This document shows, one piece after another, positions 1 to 8,976 of a stretch of DNA of 64,000 bases. The translations under genes and the position numbers were made by a program. How positions within the stretch are numbered: position 1 is the stretch's first letter; each line of letters starts with the position of its first letter. A model generated the notes under the pieces. It was not told the origin of the DNA. It did no database searches and saw only the letters and a program-made list of their open reading frames with translations. The stretch is from Chitinophagales bacterium (GTDB lineage: Bacteria; Bacteroidota; Bacteroidia; Chitinophagales; CAIODY01): the NCBI GenBank assembly GCA_947449695.1, contig CANFST010000001.1, positions 62,001-126,000 on the forward strand. The letters are read 5' to 3'.

Positions 1-1
1 G

Positions 2-355
2 GAGAACAATAAAGATGGCAAGAACAAATACGGCAACCTGCAACAGTTAATGAAAGATATGGAACGCAATGAAGCTGATTTGGTCAATAAAAGATTGACT
101 GAAGAAATGTTACGCCGTCAGCAAGATATCGTAACAAGACTATTAGAAGCCGAGGAAGCCGAACGCAAGCAGGATGAAGACCAGAAACGTGAAAGCAAAA
201 CGGCTGATGACAAACAACAACCAATGCCGCCATCGTTGAAAGAATATTTATTAAAACGCCAAGCCGAATTGGAATTGTATAAAACTGTGCCGCCAAACCT
301 GCGCCCATACTACAAAGGCAGAGTGGAAGAGTATTTTAAGAATATAAAATTGTGA
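2..355 (+). CDS. C-terminal end of a DUF4175-type protein (partial)
   Basis: Only the 3' end of the gene is in the window. The reading frame is open from base 2, before the first ATG at 50, and stops with TGA at 353-355, so the ATG at 50 is almost certainly internal. The visible 117 residues are highly charged and helical, with many Glu, Lys, Arg and Gln (likely coiled coil). They end in a segment with LRPYYKGRVEEYF, which resembles the tail of the very large DUF4175 membrane proteins found throughout Bacteroidota. The function of that family is unknown. No membrane segment lies in the visible part. The assignment is from recall of the family tail and should be read as probable. Confidence 0.6.
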   Translation, partial: ENNKDGKNKYGNLQQLMKDMERNEADLVNKRLTEEMLRRQQDIVTRLLEAEEAERKQDEDQKRESKTADDKQQPMPPSLKEYLLKRQAELELYKTVPPNLRPYYKGRVEEYFKNIKL

Positions 356-361
356 GGAAAA

Positions 362-937
362 TTAAGCAGAACCGTTCACTGAAAAATCGTAAACTTTTCG
401 TTTTGATAAATTTATTTTGAGTTGGAAAAAACATTTTCCGCCATCATTAACGTCTAAAATTTGATGTTTATAAATTTCATTTTCACCCCAACTCCAACAG
501 AAACAATTTACCCAAACCTCCTTTTCACTATTTGAATTAATTATTGCAACATACTGACGATTATAATTTTTCAAATCAATTATCCAATTAGATAAATCAC
601 TTTTGAATTTTGGGTCACTTTCTTTCAAAGTCAAAAATTCTTTTTCTTGTTGAATATTGAAGGAGTTAATTTGAATTTTCAAGAGTGAATCAATCAATTT
701 AAAATCGTTTGCTTTCAAGGTTATTGATACCCCAAAACCAAAAACGTCTTTCATTGTGCTGTCATAAGGAATGATTACATAGCAAGATTCATCGGAATGA
801 GGTTGGTTTCTTTTTAATTCAGTTGGTGGTGGTGGTTTTAAGGAATCTAAAGAATTATTATTGCTCATATCCACTTTCTGCTTTTCAGAATAATGACATG
901 AACAGAAAAATATCGCAAAAAATAAAACTCTTTTCAT
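362..937 (-). CDS. Uncharacterised exported lipoprotein
   Basis: A 191-residue protein with a short basic N-terminus, a hydrophobic stretch (about residues 4-13) and a Cys pair at 12 and 14 that fits a lipoprotein signal, so it is probably lipid-anchored. After a Ser/Asn/Pro-rich linker with four consecutive Pro comes a globular domain with the segments RQYVAIINSNSEKEVWVNCFC and, near the end, DGGKCFFQLKINLSKRKVY. This resembles a small family of Bacteroidota lipoproteins of unknown role; no catalytic motif is recognisable. It is convergent with the DUF4175 end (6-nt gap) and lies 19 nt downstream of the DUF2851 gene on the same strand, so the two could share a transcript. Confidence 0.75.
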   Translation of the reverse strand: MKRVLFFAIFFCSCHYSEKQKVDMSNNNSLDSLKPPPPTELKRNQPHSDESCYVIIPYDSTMKDVFGFGVSITLKANDFKLIDSLLKIQINSFNIQQEKEFLTLKESDPKFKSDLSNWIIDLKNYNRQYVAIINSNSEKEVWVNCFCWSWGENEIYKHQILDVNDGGKCFFQLKINLSKRKVYDFSVNGSA

Positions 938-956
938 AAAAGAAATTTAGTGAAAA

Positions 957-2216
957 TTAACTCTTCATCAACCCTTGTCCAATCAAGCATTCTAAGCAAT
1001 TTCTTTTTTCGCAAAATTCATTTCGTAATTCAATCAAAGCTTGCGATTGAAAGGCACTATTAGGTTTAATGTTGTAATTTTTCCAAGCCGAAATAATGTT
1101 GTTTTTTTCTGCAGATAAATCATTCAACCATTCCAAAGCTTTGTCTTGAAAAATTTCTTCGTGTTGGATTTTACCATAAGCAAACACAATCGGCACAATA
1201 GTGTTAATGATAAAATTTTCAATTGTTGAATCGCCAATTTGTTTTTTTGATTTAACTGAATCAGTATCTAATTTAAAATGCTGTTGCCAATAATCAGAAG
1301 GCTGAACTTGAAACAATTGCTTTAAGTCATTAATAGCGCTACACTCCAACACTTTTGACAAAAGATGCGATGATTGAAAAACCAGCGCAGCTAATTGTGC
1401 AATGCGAAGCGGCGGAAAATTTTGTGGCCGCATCCGAGCCATTTTCCAATAATTTGCAGGAATGGGTTGTAATGAAAACTTGTGTTGCAAAAATTGATAT
1501 TCCTTTTGCAATTGCACTGCATAAGCATCATTGAAAATTTCATTCAACAAGCCAGATTGACCAAGCAGTAAGGCTTCCAGCTGCAACAAAGAATATTTTT
1601 GTTTGGCTAAAATTTTTACGGGTGTTGCTTTTGCTAATTCAAAAAATGCTTCCGCATTCACTTTCATCCCAAAATTTTTCGCCAATAACTGATAAAAAGT
1701 TTCTTCCCAATTCTGATTGTTTTGTTTTAAAGTCGTTTCAACAAATTCAACTTTTCTTTCCAAACGATTTAAAGCCATTCGGCTGAAAACCTGCTCCCAA
1801 GTTAAGGTTGAAACATTTTCAATCGAACCTGCACAAGCAATTTCATTTTTGCTTTTTAACAAATTTTCATAATTGCGAATGATGTGCAACGGAATTTTTC
1901 CTTTCAATTCAAGCGTTGGAATTTGCTGCAAAATATCTTTGTCGTGCTTATACACAACATGCAAAATCACATTTTTATAAGCGGCATCATTTTGATGTTG
2001 GTGCTTTTCAAAGTCGCTACTTTGCTGATGAATTTCAACATTCCCAACAAAAATTATTTTACCAATTTTTATTTTAGCGTTTGAAAAATCTGGGCCAGCC
2101 TGATGATTATGTGTGCCATTTTTCTGCACAATAATTTCTTCACCTTCCGTTGTTTTAATTTCAGAGGCGTTGAATAAACAATGTTTCCAAACGTAATGCA
2201 AAAGTTGCTCAGTCAT
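957..2216 (-). CDS. DUF2851 family protein
   Basis: A 419-residue soluble protein without signal peptide. The N-terminal 110 residues contain the conserved DUF2851 pattern: GTHNHQAGPDFSNAKIKI, then GNVEIHQQSSDFEKHQH and ILHVVYKHD, with conserved Asp, Glu and His residues that look like a metal- or nuclease-type core. The C-terminus has a Cys cluster (CEKRNCLECLIGQG), possibly a small metal site. The family is nearly universal in Bacteroidota and has no established function. The length is usual for the family and the ATG at 2216 gives a complete N-terminus. The upstream gap to ugd is only 44 nt, so transcription may continue from ugd. Confidence 0.85.
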   Translation of the reverse strand: MTEQLLHYVWKHCLFNASEIKTTEGEEIIVQKNGTHNHQAGPDFSNAKIKIGKIIFVGNVEIHQQSSDFEKHQHQNDAAYKNVILHVVYKHDKDILQQIPTLELKGKIPLHIIRNYENLLKSKNEIACAGSIENVSTLTWEQVFSRMALNRLERKVEFVETTLKQNNQNWEETFYQLLAKNFGMKVNAEAFFELAKATPVKILAKQKYSLLQLEALLLGQSGLLNEIFNDAYAVQLQKEYQFLQHKFSLQPIPANYWKMARMRPQNFPPLRIAQLAALVFQSSHLLSKVLECSAINDLKQLFQVQPSDYWQQHFKLDTDSVKSKKQIGDSTIENFIINTIVPIVFAYGKIQHEEIFQDKALEWLNDLSAEKNNIISAWKNYNIKPNSAFQSQALIELRNEFCEKRNCLECLIGQGLMKS

Positions 2217-2260
2217 AAAAAAATTGAGCTAAAATAAATAATTATCAAAAAAAGGTTTGG

Positions 2261-3568
2261 CTAAACTACCGGCACTCTTCCAATAGAATGATAAGTGAAT
2301 CCTAATTCTTTCATATGTTTAGGTTCAAAAACATTTCTGCCATCAAAAATAATTGGTTGATATAAAGCGGATTTAATAGCATCAAAATCAGGTGTTCTAA
2401 ATTCATTCCATTCAGTTAAAATAGCCAATGCAGAAGCTCCTTTCAAAGCATCATAAGGCTCATTCATGATTTGAATTTTATCACCAAAAATTTTCTTTAC
2501 ATGGTCATTAGCAGCAGGGTCATAAGCTGAAACTTTTGCGCCTGAATTTAATAATTCTTCGATAATGTATAAGGCTGGTGCTTCACGAATATCATCTGTA
2601 TTGGGTTTGAAAGCCAATCCCCAAATAGCAATAGTTAATCCGTTTAAATTTTTAAAATGTGACTTTATTTTTTCAGCAATTACAAATTTTTGCTGATGAT
2701 TAACATCCATTACACTTTTCAAAATTCGAAAATCATACTTATAATCATGAGCAGTTTTGGCTAATGCCTGAACATCTTTTGGGAAACAGCTTCCGCCATA
2801 ACCAATTCCAGGGAACAAAAATCTTTTTCCAATTCTATTATCGCTTCCCATGCCTTTTCGAACCATATCCACATTTGCACCAACTTTTTCACATAGATTT
2901 GCCATTTCATTCATGAAGGTGATTCGCATAGCTAAATATGAATTAGCAGCATATTTTGTCATTTCAGCACTTCGTTCATCCATAAAATAAATCGGATTTC
3001 CTTGGCGGACAAATGGTTCATATAATTCTTCCATCAATTTTTGAGCTCTTGTCGATGTAGTGCCAATCACTACTCTATCAGGTTTCATAAAATCTTCTAC
3101 AGCAACACCTTCTCTTAAAAATTCAGGATTACTCACCACATCAAAATCAACTTTTGAATTTTTTGCTATTTGTTGATGAACTAATTCAGCTGTACCAACA
3201 GGTACTGTGCTTTTATCAACTATTACTTTGTAAGAAGTCATAATTTTCCCTAACTCCTCTCCTACATTTAAAATATAACTTAAATCAGCTGAACCATCTT
3301 CGCCTGGAGGTGTAGGAAGAGCTAAAAAAATTATATCACTTTTATCAACAGCCTCTTTTAAATTCAACGTAAATTCAATTCTTTTATGTTGAATGTTTCT
3401 TTCCAAAAGCACATCTAAACCAGGTTCATAGATTGGTAATTCGCCCTTTAAGAGCTTATCAATTTTCTCTTTATTAACATCTACACAAATTACGTGATTG
3501 CCTGTTTCAGCAAAGCAAGTACCCGTTACTAAACCTACATAACCAGTTCCAATGATGGCAAGTTTCAT
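2261..3568 (-). CDS. ugd: UDP-glucose 6-dehydrogenase
   Basis: Oxidises UDP-glucose to UDP-glucuronate with two NAD+, in the cytoplasm, supplying uronic acid for capsule, LPS or exopolysaccharide. The 435-residue protein has the full three-domain layout: an N-terminal Rossmann motif GTGYVG (7-12), the middle-domain motif NPEFLREG (147-154), the helix containing Lys205 (TKYAANSYLA), the catalytic Cys261 in GYGGSCFPKD, and a C-terminal UDP-binding domain with GLAFKPNTDDIREAP. Length and motifs match the UDPGDH family closely; the related UDP-ManNAc dehydrogenases are less likely. A TATTTTTG promoter box lies at 3591-3598 on the same strand. It is consistent with the other polysaccharide genes in the window, although none is adjacent. 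Confidence 0.95.
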   Translation of the reverse strand: MKLAIIGTGYVGLVTGTCFAETGNHVICVDVNKEKIDKLLKGELPIYEPGLDVLLERNIQHKRIEFTLNLKEAVDKSDIIFLALPTPPGEDGSADLSYILNVGEELGKIMTSYKVIVDKSTVPVGTAELVHQQIAKNSKVDFDVVSNPEFLREGVAVEDFMKPDRVVIGTTSTRAQKLMEELYEPFVRQGNPIYFMDERSAEMTKYAANSYLAMRITFMNEMANLCEKVGANVDMVRKGMGSDNRIGKRFLFPGIGYGGSCFPKDVQALAKTAHDYKYDFRILKSVMDVNHQQKFVIAEKIKSHFKNLNGLTIAIWGLAFKPNTDDIREAPALYIIEELLNSGAKVSAYDPAANDHVKKIFGDKIQIMNEPYDALKGASALAILTEWNEFRTPDFDAIKSALYQPIIFDGRNVFEPKHMKELGFTYHSIGRVPVV

Positions 3569-3590
3569 TTAAAAAATATTTTATAGCCGA

Positions 3591-3598
3591 CAAAAATA
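3591..3598 (-). promoter_or_regulatory. Bacteroidota -7 box upstream of ugd
   Basis: On the minus strand this reads TATTTTTG, matching the TAnnTTTG consensus of the Bacteroidota primary sigma factor, 22 bases before the ugd start codon. No convincing -33 TTTG was found. Confidence 0.45.
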
Positions 3599-3630
3599 GT
3601 GAATGACACGGACAATTAATTAAAGGATTC

Positions 3631-4818
3631 TTATTTTACAACACCTAACTCTCTTCCAACTTTTGTAAAAGCTGCAATCGCTTTATCAATATGGTGTTTG
3701 TCATGTGCAGCGCTTAATTGCACACGAATTCTGGCTTTGCCTTTTGCCACAACTGGATAGAAAAATCCTATTACATAAATTCCTTCCTCCAATAATTTCG
3801 CAGCGAATTGTTGTGCTAAAGTTGCTTCATACAACATGATAGGCACAATTGGATGTTCGCCTTGTTTAATGTCAAAACCAGCCTCGGTCATAGCTTTGCG
3901 GAAGTATTGTGTATTATCCCACAATTTATCTCTCAATTCAGTTGTTGAACTTAACATATCAATCACCGCAATTGAAGCTCCAACAATGGCTGGCGCTAAA
4001 GTGTTTGAAAACAAATATGGTCGGCTGCGTTGACGAAGCATGTCTATAATTTCTTTTCTGCCTGAAGTGAATCCTCCCAAAGCACCGCCCAAAGCCTTTC
4101 CTAACGTGCCAGTAATAATATCCACTCTTCCCATTGTATTTCTGTATTCATGCGTTCCTCTTCCAGTTTTCCCCATAAAGCCGCTTGCATGGCACTCGTC
4201 CATCATCACAATAGCTTCGTATTTATCAGCTAGGTCGCAAATTTTATCAATCTGCGCAATGGTGCCATCCATGCTAAATACTCCATCCGTAACAATTATA
4301 CGACTTCTGCAATTAACAGTAGCTTGCAATTGTTTTTCCAAATCAGCCATATCGTTGTTCAAATAACGAAAGCGTTGTGCCTTGCACAAACGAATACCAT
4401 CAATGATGGAAGCATGGTTCAGTTCATCTGAAATGATTGCATCTTGTTCATTAAACAAAGGTTCAAATACGCCACCATTGGCATCAAATGCAGCAGCATA
4501 AAGGATTGTATCTTCAGTTCCTAAAAAGTCAGCAATTTTCTTTTCCAAAGTTTTATGCAAATCTTGTGTGCCGCAAATAAATCGAACACTGCTCATGCCA
4601 TAACCATGCGTTCTTAACGCTTCATGCGCTGCTTCGATTGTTTTGGGATGCGATGATAAACCCAAATAATTGTTTGCGCAAAAATTAATCACAGTTTTAC
4701 CCCCAACGGTAATTTCTGCGCCTTGTGGCGAAGTGATGATGCGTTCATTTTTATACAAACCACTTTCTTTAATTTCTGTCAATTCGCCTTGTAAGCGACT
4801 TTGAATATTTTTATACAT
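3631..4818 (-). CDS. kbl: Glycine C-acetyltransferase (2-amino-3-ketobutyrate CoA ligase)
   Basis: A PLP enzyme of the alpha-oxoamine synthase family that cleaves 2-amino-3-ketobutyrate with CoA to glycine and acetyl-CoA, the second step of threonine breakdown. The 395 residues show the family's features: [11 protein letters not shown] (48-58), the PLP-sandwiching His in [12 protein letters not shown] (130-141), the Asp/His pair in [12 protein letters not shown] (206-216) and the Schiff-base lysine Lys241 in [10 protein letters not shown]. Length and the N-terminal [17 protein letters not shown] fit Kbl better than BioF or serine palmitoyltransferase. No threonine dehydrogenase is nearby. The gene is divergent from adenine deaminase and has a TATCTTTG box 34 bases upstream. 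Confidence 0.9.
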   Translation of the reverse strand: MYKNIQSRLQGELTEIKESGLYKNERIITSPQGAEITVGGKTVINFCANNYLGLSSHPKTIEAAHEALRTHGYGMSSVRFICGTQDLHKTLEKKIADFLGTEDTILYAAAFDANGGVFEPLFNEQDAIISDELNHASIIDGIRLCKAQRFRYLNNDMADLEKQLQATVNCRSRIIVTDGVFSMDGTIAQIDKICDLADKYEAIVMMDECHASGFMGKTGRGTHEYRNTMGRVDIITGTLGKALGGALGGFTSGRKEIIDMLRQRSRPYLFSNTLAPAIVGASIAVIDMLSSTTELRDKLWDNTQYFRKAMTEAGFDIKQGEHPIVPIMLYEATLAQQFAAKLLEEGIYVIGFFYPVVAKGKARIRVQLSAAHDKHHIDKAIAAFTKVGRELGVVK

Positions 4819-4851
4819 GCTGATTGAATTTTTATTTTTGATTTAGAATTG

Positions 4852-4859
4852 CAAAGATA
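4852..4859 (-). promoter_or_regulatory. Bacteroidota -7 box upstream of kbl
   Basis: Reads TATCTTTG on the minus strand, an exact TAnnTTTG match in the divergent 107-base gap between kbl and the adenine deaminase gene. A near match, TATCTTTA, lies on the plus strand just before the deaminase gene. Confidence 0.45.
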
Positions 4860-4925
4860 TTTTTCTAAAGATAATTGCGATGAAAAAAAAATTGAGCCAC
4901 TTATCTTTAGCTTTTAATTTTACAA

Positions 4926-6584
4926 ATGCAAAATACTTTTTCCCTCAAAGCCAATGTTGTAGATATTTTCAACGAAAATATTTTCTCTGCTGAAATAAAA
5001 ATCGAAAACGGAATTATCAAAAAAATTATTCCAATAGATGAAGATAAATCGTTGCCTATCGCCATACCTGGGTTCATTGATGCACATGTACACATCGAAA
5101 GTTCGATGTTATTGCCGAGTGAATTTGCCCGATTAGCAGTTGTTCATGGCACAGTTGCAACAGTAAGCGACCCTCATGAAATAGCCAATGTGTGTGGCAT
5201 TGAAGGTGTGAAGTTTATGATTGAAAATGGGAAAAAAATACCGTTTCATTTTTGTTTTGGTGCGCCAAGTTGTGTGCCTGCCACTATTTTTGAAACCGCA
5301 GGAGCGGCTTTGGGTTCTGCTTTGGTAGATGAATTATTGCAATCGCCCGACATTTTTTATTTGAGTGAAATGATGAATTTTCCTGGCGTTTTATTTAATG
5401 ATGATGAAGTTTTGAAAAAAATAAATTCTGCAAAAAAATACAATAAGCCTGTAGATGGTCATGCACCTGCATTACGAGGCGATGATGCCCGAAAATATTT
5501 TGCTGCTGGTATTTCAACCGACCACGAATGTTTCACTTTTGAAGAAGGATTAGAGAAAGCAAATCTAGGTGTGAAGATTTTAATCAGAGAAGGAAGTGCA
5601 GCAAAAAATTTTGAGGCTTTGATTGATTTGATGATTACTCATCCTAGGCAAATTATGTTTTGCAGCGATGACAAACATCCTGATAGTTTGGTAGCTGGGC
5701 ATATTAATTTGTTGGTGAAACGTTCTTTGGCAAAAGGTTTCGACTTATTTGAGATTTTATATGCCGCTTGCATTTTGCCTGCATTGCACTACAAAATTCC
5801 AGTTGGTTTACTTCGTGAAAATGATTCGGCTGATTTTATTTTGATTGATAATTTTCAAAATTTCAACATCAAAAAAACTTTCATTAAAGGGAATTTGGTG
5901 GCAGAAAATGGTGTTTCAAAAATTGAAAGTGTGCAAGAAAAAATCATCAATAATTTTTTCAGCTACGAAATTTCTAATGAAGAAATAATGGTTCGACAAG
6001 CTCGCCATGACGGTCATCCTGAGCCTGCCGAAGAACAAAAAATAAAAGTTATCGAAGCATTCAACGGACAATTAATAACGCATCAAACCCTTTGTGCACC
6101 TAAATTACAAGGCGATGAAATCATCAGCGATGTTGAAAATGATGTGCTAAAAATTGTTTGTGTAAATCGTTATCAAAAAACAAAACCTGCGGTAGCTTTT
6201 ATCAAAAACTTTGGTTTGAAAACTGGCGCAATTGCCAGTTCAGTAGCACACGATAGCCACAATATTATTGCTGTTGGTGCAAATGATGATGCAATCATTC
6301 AAGCAATAAATTTATTGATGAAAAATAATGGGGGTGTTTGTGCCGTAAATAATTCCGAAGAGAAAATATTGCCGTTGCCTGTTGCAGGATTGATGAGCGA
6401 ACGAGATGGATACGAAGTTGCCAGTCAATACAGCGAAATTGATGCCCTTGCCAAATCGTTGGGAAGCACATTGGATGCGCCTTTCATGACTTTATCTTTT
6501 ATGGCATTGCTCGTGATTCCAAAATTAAAATTGAGCGATAAAGGATTGTTTGATGGAGAAAAGTTTGAGTTTACCAATTTGTAA
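4926..6584 (+). CDS. ade: Adenine deaminase with an in-frame repeat insertion
   Basis: Deaminates adenine to hypoxanthine in purine salvage. The 552 residues have the metal-dependent amidohydrolase core: [14 protein letters not shown] (49-62) with the HxH metal ligands, SDPHE (81-85), DGHAPAL (177-183), STDHE (197-201) and the active-site segment CSDDKHPD (246-253). The C-terminal adenine deaminase domain begins at about residue 375 and includes [16 protein letters not shown]. Between the two, residues 356-370 (with RHDGHPEP) are encoded by a REP-like palindrome at 5991-6036. It keeps the frame, so the enzyme is probably still made. The gene is monocistronic and divergent from kbl; the downstream DUF983 gene starts 45 nt later. 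Confidence 0.93.
   Translation: MQNTFSLKANVVDIFNENIFSAEIKIENGIIKKIIPIDEDKSLPIAIPGFIDAHVHIESSMLLPSEFARLAVVHGTVATVSDPHEIANVCGIEGVKFMIENGKKIPFHFCFGAPSCVPATIFETAGAALGSALVDELLQSPDIFYLSEMMNFPGVLFNDDEVLKKINSAKKYNKPVDGHAPALRGDDARKYFAAGISTDHECFTFEEGLEKANLGVKILIREGSAAKNFEALIDLMITHPRQIMFCSDDKHPDSLVAGHINLLVKRSLAKGFDLFEILYAACILPALHYKIPVGLLRENDSADFILIDNFQNFNIKKTFIKGNLVAENGVSKIESVQEKIINNFFSYEISNEEIMVRQARHDGHPEPAEEQKIKVIEAFNGQLITHQTLCAPKLQGDEIISDVENDVLKIVCVNRYQKTKPAVAFIKNFGLKTGAIASSVAHDSHNIIAVGANDDAIIQAINLLMKNNGGVCAVNNSEEKILPLPVAGLMSERDGYEVASQYSEIDALAKSLGSTLDAPFMTLSFMALLVIPKLKLSDKGLFDGEKFEFTNL
5991..6036. repeat. REP-like palindrome inside the adenine deaminase gene
   Basis: Arms TTCGACAAGCTCGCCATGAC (5992-6011) and the strand from 6013 to 6032 pair at 15 of 20 positions around a single central base, with the perfect inner palindrome ATGACGGTCAT. 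The same core, GTCATCCTGAGC (6013-6024), recurs exactly at 21854-21865 and with one mismatch at 28154-28165. This is the widely scattered CTTCGACAAGCTCA...GATGAC type of repeat, here translated in frame. Confidence 0.8.
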
Positions 6585-6629
6585 CATCCGTTACCAAAAC
6601 CACCTGCTAAAGATTTTTATCTTTACACC

Positions 6630-7019
6630 ATGAATTATTTTACCGCTATATTTCTTTGCCGTTGCCCACATTGCCGTCAGGAAAATCTATTTAATCATTC
6701 TAATCCATATGATTTCAGCAAAAAAATATTAGATATGAAAGATGAGTGTACCACTTGCCATCAAATCACTGAGCTTGAAACTGGCTTCTGGTGGGGCACA
6801 GGCTATATCAGTTATGGATTAGCGGTAATTATTTCTGCACTCAATGTAGTTTGGTTTACTCCAATTTTTGGTTGGGCAACAATTTATAGTGTATGGGGAT
6901 TTTTATTCGCCAATGCAGCCGTATTGGCTATTTCAATGCCTTGGCTGGTAAGATTTTCAAGAGTTTTTTACCTTAGTTTTTTTGTGCGATATGACGATAG
7001 TTTTGAGAAAAAAAATTAG
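6630..7019 (+). CDS. DUF983 family small membrane protein
   Basis: A 129-residue protein with a two-CxxC zinc-ribbon-like N-terminus (CPHC at 12-15 and CTTC at 40-43) separated by a loop ending in DMKDE, then the family's ELETGFWWGTGYISYG segment and two hydrophobic helices (about 58-80 and 85-105). This is the arrangement of DUF983, a family of unknown function common in Bacteroidota and Alphaproteobacteria. The last four bases overlap the end of the convergent rsmI gene. A cytoplasmic-membrane location is inferred from the two helices; no signal peptide is visible. Confidence 0.85.
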   Translation: MNYFTAIFLCRCPHCRQENLFNHSNPYDFSKKILDMKDECTTCHQITELETGFWWGTGYISYGLAVIISALNVVWFTPIFGWATIYSVWGFLFANAAVLAISMPWLVRFSRVFYLSFFVRYDDSFEKKN

Positions 7020-7687
7020 TCTTTATTTCCTTCAATAAGCAAAACAATTTCTCCTTTTGGTTCGTGTTTTTCAAAATGCTGAATTACTTCGGCGATTGTA
7101 CCACGAATATTTTCTTCAAATTTTTTAGACAACTCTCTGCTCACACAAACTCTGCGTTCTTCGCCCATAAAGGTTTTCAGCTCGTTCAAACATTTTACAA
7201 TGCGATGAGGTGATTCTAAAATAATGATAGTTCGAGTTTCCTCTACCAGATTTTTTATTCGGGTTTGTCGTCCTTTTTTATGCGGTAAAAATCCTTCGTA
7301 ACAAAATCTTTCACTCGGCAATCCACTTTGTACCAATGCAGGAATAATAGAAGTTGCGCCTGGCAAACATTCAACTGGCACATTATTTTCGATGCAACTT
7401 TTCACCAATAAATATGCTGCATCGCTAATGCCTGGTGTACCTGCATCGCTTACCAATGCTAAGGTTTTGCCTGCTTGCAATTGTTCAACAATGGCTGAAG
7501 TTTTTTGATGTTCGTTGTGCTGATGATATTGCCAAAGTGGTTTATCAATTTGAAAATGATGTAACAATTTTGAAGTGATACGGCTGTCTTCACACAAAAT
7601 CGCATCCACTTCTTTCAGCAAGCGCAAGGCTCTGAACGAGATGTCTTCCAAATTCCCAATCGGCGTAGGTATTAAATAAAGCTTCAT
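7016..7687 (-). CDS. rsmI: 16S rRNA (cytidine-1402-2'-O)-methyltransferase
   Basis: Transfers a methyl group from S-adenosylmethionine to the 2'-O of C1402 in the decoding centre of 16S rRNA. The 223 residues begin with LYLIPTPIGNLEDIS (3-17) and contain CEDSR, the family signature SDAGTPGISDAAY, PGATSIIPAL, and LESPHRIVKCLNEL. This is the tetrapyrrole-methylase fold arrangement typical of RsmI. The protein ends with GEIVLLIEG, without the extra C-terminal domain of the longer E. coli form, which is normal for this phylum. It is convergent with and overlaps the DUF983 gene by four bases. Confidence 0.93.
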   Translation of the reverse strand: MKLYLIPTPIGNLEDISFRALRLLKEVDAILCEDSRITSKLLHHFQIDKPLWQYHQHNEHQKTSAIVEQLQAGKTLALVSDAGTPGISDAAYLLVKSCIENNVPVECLPGATSIIPALVQSGLPSERFCYEGFLPHKKGRQTRIKNLVEETRTIIILESPHRIVKCLNELKTFMGEERRVCVSRELSKKFEENIRGTIAEVIQHFEKHEPKGEIVLLIEGNKD

Positions 7688-7758
7688 TTTTTATTAAAAT
7701 AAATCCGAACGAAAATAGAGTTTTTAATTTTCTATTTTTACACACTCAAAAATAATTT

Positions 7759-8955
7759 ATGCAAACAGTTTACATAGTTGATGCGGTGAGAACTGCGGTA
7801 GGCAAATACGGCGGCACTTTAAGCAATGTTCGCCCCGATGATTTAGCGGCACACGTTATTAAAGCGTTGATGCTTCGTCATCCCAATTTTGATGCCAATG
7901 AATTGGAAGAAGTGATTTTAGGTGCAGCCAATCAATCGGGTGAAGATAATCGCAATGTGGCTCGTATGGCAGCTTTGCTGGCTGGCTTACCAGTGAGTGT
8001 TGCTGGAATTACCGTGAACAGATTGTGTGCAAGCGGCTTGCAAAGCATTATGGATGCTTATCGAGCAATTGCTGTGGGCGATGGAAATGCTTACATCAGC
8101 GGTGGAACAGAAAGCATGACCCGTGCACCTTTTGTGATGGCAAAAGCTGAAACTGCTTTTAGCCGAACGCCCGAAATATATGATACTACTATCGGTTGGC
8201 GCTTTACGAATAAAAATTTATCAGCATTATATCATCCATACACCATGGGCGAAACAGCTGAAAATGTAGCAGAGCGTTGGAAAATCTCACGACAAGAGCA
8301 AGATGAATTTGCTTTTGCTTCGCAACAAAAATATCAAGCAGCACATGATGCAAATAAATTCGCAGATGAAATCATTTCGATAAAAATTAAACAAGGAAAA
8401 ACAGAAATAGATTTTACAAAAGATGAACATCCACGATTGAGTTCGTTGGAATCATTGGCAAATTTAAAACCTGCTTTTAAAAAAGATGGAAGCGTTACAG
8501 CTGGCAACAGCAGTGGCATTAACGATGGTGCCGCAGCTTTATTGTTATGTAATGAAGACACTTTAAAGAAATACAATTTAACACCAATGGCACGTATGGT
8601 AAGCGTTGCAGCAGCTGGCGTTGACCCTGCCATTATGGGTGTTGGACCAATACCTGCTGTGCAAAAGGCTTTGAAACGTGCCAATTTAAAAACAATCGAT
8701 TTGGATTTGATTGAATTGAATGAAGCATTTGCATCACAAAGCATTGCCTGCATGAGAGATTTAGATTTAGACTTTTCGAAAATAAATGTGAATGGCGGAG
8801 CGATTGCCATTGGACATCCATTGGGTTGCAGTGGTGCAAGAATTTCAACCACATTATTGCATGAAATGAAAAAACGAAAAGCAAAATATGGTGTAGCAAC
8901 CATGTGTGTTGGTGTTGGACAAGGTGCTGCTATTGTGTTTGAAAATTTAGCCTAA
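7759..8955 (+). CDS. Acetyl-CoA C-acyltransferase (thiolase)
   Basis: A 398-residue thiolase that joins or cleaves acyl-CoA at the beta-keto position. The acyl-accepting Cys90 sits in NRLCASGLQS, His353 in GGAIAIGHPLGCSGAR and Cys383 in CVGVGQG. The RTAVGKYGG N-terminus and the region with YHPYTMGETAENVAERW resemble the 3-oxoadipyl-CoA / 3-ketoacyl-CoA degradative group (PcaF/PaaJ/FadA-like) more than the biosynthetic type. No beta-oxidation or aromatic-degradation genes are adjacent, so the substrate cannot be decided. A second, distinct thiolase is encoded at 45459-46631. The T9SS plug gene follows after 21 nt and may be cotranscribed. Confidence 0.9.
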   Translation: MQTVYIVDAVRTAVGKYGGTLSNVRPDDLAAHVIKALMLRHPNFDANELEEVILGAANQSGEDNRNVARMAALLAGLPVSVAGITVNRLCASGLQSIMDAYRAIAVGDGNAYISGGTESMTRAPFVMAKAETAFSRTPEIYDTTIGWRFTNKNLSALYHPYTMGETAENVAERWKISRQEQDEFAFASQQKYQAAHDANKFADEIISIKIKQGKTEIDFTKDEHPRLSSLESLANLKPAFKKDGSVTAGNSSGINDGAAALLLCNEDTLKKYNLTPMARMVSVAAAGVDPAIMGVGPIPAVQKALKRANLKTIDLDLIELNEAFASQSIACMRDLDLDFSKINVNGGAIAIGHPLGCSGARISTTLLHEMKKRKAKYGVATMCVGVGQGAAIVFENLA

Positions 8956-8976
8956 TTTTTAAAATCAAATCATCAA

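Noticed and set aside
8334..8903. Long antisense frame within the first thiolase gene
   Set aside because: It is a shadow of a well-conserved coding sequence and has no recognisable domain or start signal.
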